DNA of 26,337 nucleotides from DASUBV01 sp035763085 (GTDB lineage: Bacteria; Actinomycetota; Actinomycetes; Streptosporangiales; Streptosporangiaceae). Below are positions 14,401 to 21,380 of this stretch, piece by piece. The notes under the pieces are model-generated. The model saw only the letters and a list, made by a program, of their open reading frames with translations. It was not told where the DNA came from and made no database searches. Positions within the stretch are counted from its first letter, which is position 1. Each line of letters starts with the position of its first letter. The translations under genes and the position numbers were made by a program. The stretch covers positions 1 through 26,337 of the forward strand of contig DASUBV010000111.1 in the NCBI GenBank assembly GCA_035763085.1, written 5' to 3'.

Positions 14401-15980
14401 TGCGATCCCGCGGTGAGGACCTGCCCGGCGAGTTCCGGGCGGCCGATGGCTTCGGCCACCAGGTCCACGCCCTCCGAGCCGGTCACCGTCACCCGGACCA
14501 GGTCGCCGGCGGCCAGCGCGGCGCCACCAGCGCCGGTGCCCGCGTCCGGGAGGCTGACCTCGGTCGTGCCGTCGACCTCCGGCGCCTGGTGCGCGGCGCG
14601 GCCCAGGAAGCGCCCGTCGCCCAGGTCCTCCTCGATCAGCACGTCGGCGGTCTCGCCGATCCGGTCGGCGGCCCGCTGGGCCATCAGCTCGTCGGCCAGG
14701 TCGGCCAGGTCGGCGACCCGGCTGGCGATCTCGTCCTCGGAGAGCTGGCCGTCCAGTGTCGCCCCCTCGGTGCCTTCCTCGCTGGAGTAGCCGAAGATGC
14801 CGATCGCGTCGAGGCGGGCCTCGGAGAGGAACTGCTGCAGCTGCTCGACGTCGTCCCCGGTCTCGCCGGGGAAGCCGACGATGAAGTTGGACCGGATGCC
14901 CGCGGCCGGGGCCAGCTGCCGGATCTGGCCGATGAGACCGCAGAACCGCTCGCCATCACCGAACCGGCGCATCGCGCGCAGCACCCGCGCGCTGGCGTGC
15001 TGGAACGACAGGTCAAAGTACGGCGCCACGCCGGGGGTGCCGGCCATGACCGCCACCAGCCCCGGCCGGACCTCGGCCGGCTGCAGGTAGCTGACCCGGA
15101 CCCGGGCGATCTGCGGCACGGCGGCCAGCTGCGGCAGCAGCGTCTCCAGCAGCCGCAGGTCACCCAGGTCCTTCCCGTACGAGGTGGAGTTCTCGCTGAC
15201 CAGCAGGAGCTCGCGGACCCCGTGCCCGGCCAGCCACTCGGCCTCGGCGACCAGGTCCGGTACCGGCCGGGAGACGAACGCGCCGCGGAACGCGGGGATC
15301 GCGCAGAAGCTGCACCGCCGGTCGCAGCCAGAGGCGATCTTGAGCGGGGCCGTCGGGCCGCCGCCCAGCCGGCGCCGGATGACCCGCGGGCCCGACGCGG
15401 GCGCGACGCCCGGCGGCAGGTCAGGAATCCCGCCTCCGGGAACCCCGGCGCCGGCAGCCGGGGCGGAGGCACCCGGGCCGGCGGTCACCGTGCTGCCGGC
15501 CACCGTCCCGTGGCCGGGCAGCGGGACCGCGGAGGCACCGGGCCGGGCGGCCGGGGTGAGCGGCAGCAGGCGGCGCCGGTCCCGCGGCTCATGGGCCTGC
15601 CACCGCCGGCCCGCCACCACGTCGTCCAGCCGCTCGGCAATGCTGCCGTAGTCATCGAAGCTGATGACCTGGGCCTCCGGCAGCGCCTCGGCCAGCCCCG
15701 AGCCGTACCGCTCGGCCAGGCAGCCGGCCGCCACCACCGCCGCCCCGCCGGCCGCGGCGCCCAGCAGCTCGTTGATCGAGTCCTGCTTGGCCGCCTGGAT
15801 GAAGCCGCAGGTATTGACCAGCACCACGTCAGCGGTGTCAGAGCCCTCGGCGAGCGTCCAGCCCGCCTGCTCCAGCCGGGCGGCCAGCTCCTCGGAGTCG
15901 ACCTCGTTCCGGGCGCAGCCGAGGGTGACCATGGCCACGCTGCGCCCGCCCGCATTCGGTGTTTCCTGGCTCGACGACAC
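14397..15980 (-). CDS. rimO: Ribosomal protein S12 methylthiotransferase
   Basis: RimO adds a methylthio group to the conserved Asp of ribosomal protein S12 using two 4Fe-4S clusters. The N-terminal UPF0004 domain keeps its three cluster cysteines (Cys22 in LGCARN, Cys58 in NTCGF, Cys87 in AGCLAE). The radical-SAM CxxxCxxC is SGCDRRCSFC (Cys219, 223, 226), with the TRAM domain at the C terminus. At 527 residues it is longer than the usual 440-490: residues about 132-207, between the two domains, are a Pro/Gly/Ala-rich insertion. The GTG at 15980 is chosen for its extended N terminus; ATG 15932 (MVTLGCARN) is the alternative. It lies 99 bp after the RodZ-like gene and overlaps pgsA by 4 bases. 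Confidence 0.93.
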   Translation of the reverse strand: MSSSQETPNAGGRSVAMVTLGCARNEVDSEELAARLEQAGWTLAEGSDTADVVLVNTCGFIQAAKQDSINELLGAAAGGAAVVAAGCLAERYGSGLAEALPEAQVISFDDYGSIAERLDDVVAGRRWQAHEPRDRRRLLPLTPAARPGASAVPLPGHGTVAGSTVTAGPGASAPAAGAGVPGGGIPDLPPGVAPASGPRVIRRRLGGGPTAPLKIASGCDRRCSFCAIPAFRGAFVSRPVPDLVAEAEWLAGHGVRELLLVSENSTSYGKDLGDLRLLETLLPQLAAVPQIARVRVSYLQPAEVRPGLVAVMAGTPGVAPYFDLSFQHASARVLRAMRRFGDGERFCGLIGQIRQLAPAAGIRSNFIVGFPGETGDDVEQLQQFLSEARLDAIGIFGYSSEEGTEGATLDGQLSEDEIASRVADLADLADELMAQRAADRIGETADVLIEEDLGDGRFLGRAAHQAPEVDGTTEVSLPDAGTGAGGAALAAGDLVRVTVTGSEGVDLVAEAIGRPELAGQVLTAGSH

Positions 15981-16079
15981 ACCGGCAGACTACGGTAAGG
16001 CCGCCGGTGCCAGCGCACCAGTAATGACCTGCGTCCCGCTGCCGGCGGCTCCGGCACCGGCGGGCGCCGCGGCGGCGCG

Positions 16080-16841
16080 CTAGCTCGTCCGGCCCGCCTG
16101 GCCCGAGTGCAGGCTCAGCGTGATCGGCAGCCCGGCCGGGCCGGGCTGGCGGTACTTGCCGTTGACCTTCAGCTTCACTGCCCCCGGGTTAGCCAGCAGC
16201 AGTTTGACACTGTGGTGCTCGGTCCACGTCCACGCCGAGCCGGCCAGGACAGTCCGCTGGTCAATCAGCTGGCCGGAGGCCGTGGTCAGCTGCACCCAGC
16301 AGTCCTCGCTGACCGCCTTGACCCGGATCACGAGGCTCGGCTTGTGATGCTGAACCGGCGTGGAGTCCGAGGCCGTCTTCTTCTGCCCGTTCTGGCCGGT
16401 GCTGCCGGCGTCACGCGGATGCGAGGCAGCAGCCGGGCCGGCGGCCACCGGCTTGGCCGGGGACGGTGCCGACAGGAAGTGGTAGGTGGCAATGCCCACG
16501 ATCGCCGCCAGGGCGACCAGCATGGCCAGGCTCCAGTTCGGACGGCGCCGTTCCTTGATCTTGATCGGGGTGGACGGCTCGAACACGTCGGCGGCGGTAA
16601 TGGCCTCCGGCGCGCCCTGCGTCGCGTCGTACTCCCGGATCAGGGGCTCGGGCTCCACATTGACGGCCCTGGCGATGCTGCGGATGTGCCCGCGCGCATA
16701 GAAGTCGCCACCGCATGCGGAGAAGTCGTTGCGCTCGATCCCCCGGATGATGGTTTCACGAATACAGGTCCGCTGGCTGACCTGCGTGACTGTGAGCCCG
16801 GCCTGGCGACGTGCCTCGGCCAGGGCGTCACCGATACTCAC
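16080..16841 (-). CDS. RodZ-like helix-turn-helix membrane protein (HTH_25/DUF4115)
   Basis: The 253-residue protein has an N-terminal XRE-like helix-turn-helix (residues 2-70: IGDALAEARRQAGLTVTQVS, then FYARGHIRSIARAVNVEPEPLI), a basic stretch KIKERRRPNW, one membrane helix (about 103-123), a Pro/Ser/Thr-rich linker and a C-terminal DUF4115 beta domain (about 170-245). That is the RodZ layout, and RodZ links the cytoskeleton to cell-wall synthesis; in actinomycetes lacking MreB-driven elongation the role is less clear. The start is GTG 16841, with GGAGG six bases upstream (16848-16852). It lies in the usual place between ftsK and rimO. Confidence 0.88.
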   Translation of the reverse strand: MSIGDALAEARRQAGLTVTQVSQRTCIRETIIRGIERNDFSACGGDFYARGHIRSIARAVNVEPEPLIREYDATQGAPEAITAADVFEPSTPIKIKERRRPNWSLAMLVALAAIVGIATYHFLSAPSPAKPVAAGPAAASHPRDAGSTGQNGQKKTASDSTPVQHHKPSLVIRVKAVSEDCWVQLTTASGQLIDQRTVLAGSAWTWTEHHSVKLLLANPGAVKLKVNGKYRQPGPAGLPITLSLHSGQAGRTS

Positions 16842-17173
16842 TCGGCGCCTCCGCTGCTCTCCTCGCACTGCGCCGGCCGGGGGTGCTGGGCGCGGTGCCG
16901 TCTCCTCTGCTTCCCTTCGCGGGAACGGTCACTAAGTGTAGACACGCAATTACCATCCGGCGAGGACCAGAGTGGCTGATTCGCTTCTTCATCAAGTCTC
17001 TCGCGGCCGCGAGAAACTGCCAATTCCCCCGGAAGGGTTATCTGGTCCCGAAACGGTCAGCAGGCACCGGACGAGGCCAGTCAACCCCGGAACGGTCAGC
17101 CTGCCCCGGATGGTTCCGTGCTAATCAGCATCACCGGAATCAGCTGGCTCAACCTGGCCGAAGACGGGCCGGC
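16842..17173. promoter_or_regulatory. Spacer between ftsK and the RodZ-like gene
   Basis: This 332-bp stretch holds no credible gene. After the ftsK stop, GGCCG and CGGCC can form a short stem near 17155-17173. CCGAAACGGTCAGC (17048-17061) recurs as CCGGAACGGTCAGC (17087-17100), 39 bp apart. TCTCGCGGCCGCGAGA (16999-17014) is a perfect 16-bp palindrome. The AT-rich patch 16930-16960 (minus strand TACACTTAGTG) may hold the promoter of the RodZ-like gene. Assignments are tentative. Confidence 0.4.
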
Positions 17174-20100
17174 CTAGTCACCGTCGCCGCGCAGCGAGGC
17201 GAGCAGCCCGGGCAGGTCGTCCGGCCGGATCAGGACGTCGCGGGCCTTGGATCCCTCGCTGGGGCCGACGATGCCGCGGCTTTCCATCAGGTCCATCAGC
17301 CGGCCGGCCTTGGCGAACCCGACCCGCAGCTTGCGCTGCAGCATCGAGGTGGACCCGAACTGGGTGCCGACCACCAGCTCGGCGGCCTGCACCAGCAGGT
17401 CCAGGTCGTCGCCGATGTCGGCGTCGATTTCCTTCTGCTTGCCCTCGGCCGGAACCACGTCCTCGCGATAGACCGGCTCCATCTGCTTCTTGCAGTGCGC
17501 AACGACCTCGCGGATTTCCTTCTCGTTCACGTAGGCGTTCTGCAGCCGGATCGGCTTGCTCGCGCCCATCGGGAGGAATAGCGAGTCGCCCTGGCCGACC
17601 AATTTCTCCGCGCCGGGCTGGTCCAGGATGACCCGGCTGTCGGTCAGGCTGGAGGTCGCGAACGCCAGCCGTGACGGGACGTTGGCCTTGATCAGCCCGG
17701 TCACCACGTCCACGCTGGGCCGCTGGGTGGCCAGCACCAGGTGAATGCCCGCCGCCCGGGCCAGCTGGGTGATCCGCACGATGGCATCCTCGACGTCGCG
17801 CGGCGCGACCATCATCAGGTCGGCCAGCTCGTCCACGATCACCAGCAGGTAGGGATAGGGGACATAGACCCGCTCGCTGCCCGCCGGGGAGGTCAGCCGG
17901 CCCGCCCGGACCGCCTTGTTGAAGTCATCCATGTGCCGGAACCCCGAGGCGGCCAGGTCGTCATAGCGGCGGTCCATCTCGCCGACGACCCACTGCAGCG
18001 CGTCGGCCGCCTTCTTGGGGTTGGTGATGATCTGGGTGATCAGGTGCGGGATCCCGGAGTAGGCGGCCAGCTCGACCCGCTTGGGGTCGATCAGCACCAT
18101 CCGGACCTCGTCCGGGGTGGACCGCAGCAGGACCGAGGTGATCACGCCGTTGATGCACGTCGAGTTGTGCGTGGGGATGCAGGAGCGGCTGGCCAGGTAC
18201 AGCCGGCTCGGGCTGTCGACCTGGATGCAGCGGACTGGCACCGACTCGACGGGGCGCACGTCGACGATGTACCGCGATCGCGCCGGGCTCGCGGTCCTGA
18301 CAATGGCCTGGCGGGCCAGCTTGCGCGCCAGCCGGAACACCGGCTCATGCGGCCGGAAGCTCACGCGGTAGACGACCGACGTGCTCTGAGTCCGGCCCTG
18401 GCACGGCTTCGTGCGGAGCGTGGCCTTGTAGCCCAGCCCCAGGACGAGGTCCAGGGCATCGCGGGCCAGCCGCTCGTTCGTGAGCGCGAGTTCCACCGCG
18501 CCAGTTGTGCTGCAGTAGCCATCGGTGTCCAGCAGTCCCGCCAGCAGCGCCTGCCGCTGGGTGACCGAGGACCGCAGGTACGGCTCCGGGATGTGCTTAT
18601 TTCCCAGTACGCCGAGCTCGCGCAGGTGTGCCTTCAGCCCGGCGCGAGCCGCATGCCAGGCCGATCCGGCGGCGTGCTCCGCGATTCCGTACAGCAGCCG
18701 GGCGCTGTTCTTCGTGACTGCGTAACCTTCGCCACGTATCGCGTCGATGATCTCCTTGTCAGCACTGGTGATCCGGGCACCGTCGGCATGCCCGTCGCCG
18801 AGCCACGCCCCCAGCGTGTACGGCGCCACCAGCAGGTCGCGCTCGGGATAGTGCAGCGGGCCGCATACGGCGATGGAGTGGTTCACCCGCCCGCCCGAGC
18901 GGAGCGAGGCGGCGATCTCAGCCGTGGTCACCGGCTCGCTGCCGAGCTCGCGGCGGCGAGCCTGGCCGGCCGGGGCGGAAATGCGCTCGGCCAGCGCCTT
19001 ATACGCGAGGTGCCGGGAGTACGCCGGCGCCCAGAAGGTGACAGTCCGCCCGTGGCGGACGTAACTGGACCGCAGCGGACGGCCCTCGCGCGGCAGGCTG
19101 CGGACCTGGCCGTACAGCACGTTCCTGAACTTGTGACCCACGTCATCGAGCATTTCCGCGGTTGTCACCAGGCGATCTGGCTCGCGCAGCACCTCGGCGG
19201 CGCGTGCGTTCAGCCGCTCAACGTCGCTGCGGGGCCAGTACGGCGTGCCGCGCAGCACCTTGCAGCGCCGACCGCGCCGCGCCGCGGTGTCGGTCTGCCA
19301 CAGGTGCTGAGCGTCGGCAACGATGACAGTGCCGTCGGAGAACTCCACCTCAAAGCACGGCCTGCCGTGCATCACGGGAGTCGCCGCGATCACCGAGCAA
19401 CGGCGGCCGCGCTCATCAAAAACCTCATCGCCGGGCTGTATCTCGCCCATGGTGGTCCAGCCATGCGGCCCCGGGATAGGCGTATCGAGAGCCAGCGCCT
19501 TGCCCGCGCCGGTCGCGCCGGCAATGAGCATGTGCGGCATCTTGGCGAGGTTGGCGACCACGGTCCGGCCCTCGACGTCCTTGCCCAGGCCCACCACCAT
19601 CGGGTGATGGTCAGCCAGCGCCACCGGCGAGCGCAGCACGTCACCGAGGCTGACGATCTCCCGGTCGGAGTTGGGGATCTCCACGCCGATGGCCGACTTG
19701 CCGGGGATCGGCGACAGGATCCGCACGTCGGCGCTCTTCACCGCGTAGGCGATGTTCTTAGTCAGCGCGGTGACCCGCTCGACCTTCACCGCCGGGCCCA
19801 GCTCGATCTCGTAGCGGGTCACCGTCGGGCCCCGGGTGAACCCGGTGACCTGGGCGTCCACCTCGAACTGGTCCAGGACGACGGTCAGCGCCTCGACCAT
19901 CGCGTCGTTGGCCCGGGTGCGCGCCTTCGGGGCGGTGCCCGGCTTCAGCAGCGCCGCGGGCGGCAGGGTGTAGCTGACATCGCTGGCGCCGGCGAGGGTG
20001 AGCTGCTCGGGCTTGGCCGGCCTGGCGTCCCTGGCGGCGGCCTGGGCCGCCCCCGCGGCGGCCGCCCCGGCTCCGGCGCCGCCGTCGGCAGCGGCGGGGG

Positions 20101-21241
20101 CCTCCGCCGCGGCGCCCGGCACCGAGAACGCCAGCCCGTCCGGCACTGGCTCCGGGCTGACGGCCCGCGCCGACCGCTCGGCGGCCAGGCTGTCCCGGGC
20201 CGCTCCCTCCGCCGCCGTCCGGGCCTTGCCCCGGCCGCGCGGCACCGACCCGCCCAGCAGCGGCGTGTCGTAGGGCAGGTCGTGGTCGCCGGCCTCGATG
20301 GCCGCGGGCCGGCGGCCCTTGCCGCGGGTCAGCTGGCCGCGCCGGGTCGCCGGACCGCCGTCCGGGTCGTCCCCGGCCTCCGGATCGGCCCCGGCCGCAT
20401 CGTCAAAGTCGCGGTTGCGCACGTACCCGTGCAGCTCGGCCAGCCGGCCGGGCACCTGGTGCAGCGGCGTGCCGGTGATGACCAGCAGGCCGAAGCCCGT
20501 CACCGCGGCCAGCACGGGCACCGCGGCCCACTTGGTCACCAGGTGCACCAGCGGCGCCGAGGCCAGGTAACCGATCAGGCCGCCGGCCGAGCGCATCGCC
20601 TCGCCGCCGTCCGACGGGCCCGGCGTGCCGCTGGCGATGTGGATCAGGCCCAGCGCGCCGACCATCAGCGTGGTCCAGCCGACCACCATCCGGCCGGTGT
20701 CGGCGTTGCCGTCCGGGTGCCGCAGGAAGCGGATGGCCAGCAGGACGAGCAGGATCGGGATCGTCCAGGCGGCCGAGCCGAACGTGCCCCGCACGACGGC
20801 GGTCAGCGGCTTGCCGATGAGGCCCAGATGCCACCAGATGGCCGCGGCGGTGATGAACGCACCGCACAGCGCCGCCAGTCCCGCGCCGTCGCGGCGGTGC
20901 GCCGGGTCGAGGTCGCGGGCGCTGCCGCCGAACGCGCGGGCCATGGTGCCGACGGTGGCCGCCAGCGCCATCCACAGGCCCGCCAGGCCCGCCACCAGCC
21001 AGCCCAGCAGGATCATCAGCGGGTTCGGCGACGGCGGCGGCCGCCGCCCGGTGCCCCGCCCGCTCCTGCTGCCGCTGCGCGGCCGCCCCGAACTGCGCGT
21101 ATAGGGCGAGGCAGTCTTGCGCCCGGACCGGCTGCCGCTCGTCGTCTTGGTCCGGCTGGTACCGCTCTTGCTGCTGGCCGACCGCGGACGGCTCGTGCCG
21201 GTGCGCGGGCGTGCTGCGCTCTTCGGCGCACGAGTCGCCAT
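17174..21241 (-). CDS. ftsK: DNA translocase FtsK, intein-containing precursor
   Basis: The 1355-residue precursor is FtsK/SpoIIIE, the hexameric pump that moves chromosome ends through the division septum. Order: a basic Ser/Arg-rich N terminus (1-75), about four membrane helices (75-280), an acidic and Ala-rich linker (290-430), then the motor. Walker A GATGAGK ends at Lys581 and is interrupted by a 445-residue intein (582-1026); Ser1027 restores GKS. Walker B is LLVIVDELADLMM, followed by LVLATQRPSVDVVTG, and the gamma winged helix (VVGTQFGSTSMLQRKLRVGF) closes the protein. The spliced product would be 910 residues, normal for actinobacteria. Without splicing the ATPase cannot bind ATP. 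ATG 21241 (MATRAPKSAAR) is preferred; upstream GTG/TTG codons in frame give at most ten more residues. Confidence 0.95.
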   Translation of the reverse strand: MATRAPKSAARPRTGTSRPRSASSKSGTSRTKTTSGSRSGRKTASPYTRSSGRPRSGSRSGRGTGRRPPPSPNPLMILLGWLVAGLAGLWMALAATVGTMARAFGGSARDLDPAHRRDGAGLAALCGAFITAAAIWWHLGLIGKPLTAVVRGTFGSAAWTIPILLVLLAIRFLRHPDGNADTGRMVVGWTTLMVGALGLIHIASGTPGPSDGGEAMRSAGGLIGYLASAPLVHLVTKWAAVPVLAAVTGFGLLVITGTPLHQVPGRLAELHGYVRNRDFDDAAGADPEAGDDPDGGPATRRGQLTRGKGRRPAAIEAGDHDLPYDTPLLGGSVPRGRGKARTAAEGAARDSLAAERSARAVSPEPVPDGLAFSVPGAAAEAPAAADGGAGAGAAAAGAAQAAARDARPAKPEQLTLAGASDVSYTLPPAALLKPGTAPKARTRANDAMVEALTVVLDQFEVDAQVTGFTRGPTVTRYEIELGPAVKVERVTALTKNIAYAVKSADVRILSPIPGKSAIGVEIPNSDREIVSLGDVLRSPVALADHHPMVVGLGKDVEGRTVVANLAKMPHMLIAGATGAGKALALDTPIPGPHGWTTMGEIQPGDEVFDERGRRCSVIAATPVMHGRPCFEVEFSDGTVIVADAQHLWQTDTAARRGRRCKVLRGTPYWPRSDVERLNARAAEVLREPDRLVTTAEMLDDVGHKFRNVLYGQVRSLPREGRPLRSSYVRHGRTVTFWAPAYSRHLAYKALAERISAPAGQARRRELGSEPVTTAEIAASLRSGGRVNHSIAVCGPLHYPERDLLVAPYTLGAWLGDGHADGARITSADKEIIDAIRGEGYAVTKNSARLLYGIAEHAAGSAWHAARAGLKAHLRELGVLGNKHIPEPYLRSSVTQRQALLAGLLDTDGYCSTTGAVELALTNERLARDALDLVLGLGYKATLRTKPCQGRTQSTSVVYRVSFRPHEPVFRLARKLARQAIVRTASPARSRYIVDVRPVESVPVRCIQVDSPSRLYLASRSCIPTHNSTCINGVITSVLLRSTPDEVRMVLIDPKRVELAAYSGIPHLITQIITNPKKAADALQWVVGEMDRRYDDLAASGFRHMDDFNKAVRAGRLTSPAGSERVYVPYPYLLVIVDELADLMMVAPRDVEDAIVRITQLARAAGIHLVLATQRPSVDVVTGLIKANVPSRLAFATSSLTDSRVILDQPGAEKLVGQGDSLFLPMGASKPIRLQNAYVNEKEIREVVAHCKKQMEPVYREDVVPAEGKQKEIDADIGDDLDLLVQAAELVVGTQFGSTSMLQRKLRVGFAKAGRLMDLMESRGIVGPSEGSKARDVLIRPDDLPGLLASLRGDGD
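18164..19498 (-). mobile_element. Class 3-like intein with LAGLIDADG endonuclease inside FtsK
   Basis: The 445-residue intein sits between Lys581 and Ser1027 of the precursor, splitting the Walker A motif. It starts with Ala (ALALDTPIPGPHGW), not the usual Cys or Ser, and ends IPTHN followed by Ser. Class 3 inteins use a Trp-Cys-Thr set in place of the N-terminal nucleophile. The three residues are here: Trp67 in ADAQHLWQT (block B), Cys424 in VRCIQVDSP (block F) and Thr443 before the terminal His-Asn (block G). The endonuclease motifs TLGAWLGDG (228-236) and LLAGLLDTDG (318-327) both keep their acidic residue, so homing activity looks intact. The intein DNA uses visibly fewer G/C-ending codons than the flanking ftsK sequence, suggesting later arrival. 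Confidence 0.93.
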
Positions 21242-21380
21242 ACTGGCCACGGTAGCGAGCCCAGGGCGCAAATCACGTGATCATTCCCAGCGTGTCGCCA
21301 ACATCCCGCCCGCGCGGCTGGTCTAGCGTCCTGGTGACGGTCGTCTGGCAAACGACATACCGGGACGGCATACTGGAGTG
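21242..21380. promoter_or_regulatory. Divergent promoter region, ftsK and flavoenzyme genes
   Basis: The 139-bp gap holds ATCACGTGAT, a perfect 10-bp palindrome (21272-21281), and GTCGT/ACGAC (21340-21344, 21352-21356), an inverted repeat with a 7-bp spacer. CATACT (21369-21374), six bases before the flavoenzyme ATG at 21381, is a candidate -10 box of a leaderless transcript. On the minus strand, TACCGT (21249-21254) is seven bases before the ftsK ATG and could serve likewise. Confidence 0.4.

Noticed and set aside
16842..17173. tRNA or small RNA gene in the ftsK / RodZ-like spacer
   Set aside because: No cloverleaf, TTCGAAT-like loop or acceptor stem is found; only short repeats and a palindrome.
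17174..21241. ftsK as a pseudogene because Walker A is interrupted
   Set aside because: The insertion is in frame, with intein splicing motifs at both ends and an intact motor on each side.
17741..21280. Very long open frame on the + strand opposite ftsK
   Set aside because: It is a shadow frame: high-GC codon bias on the true gene keeps the opposite strand open. The product is Arg/Gly/Ala-rich without domains. The same applies opposite rimO, the lyase and the flavoenzyme.
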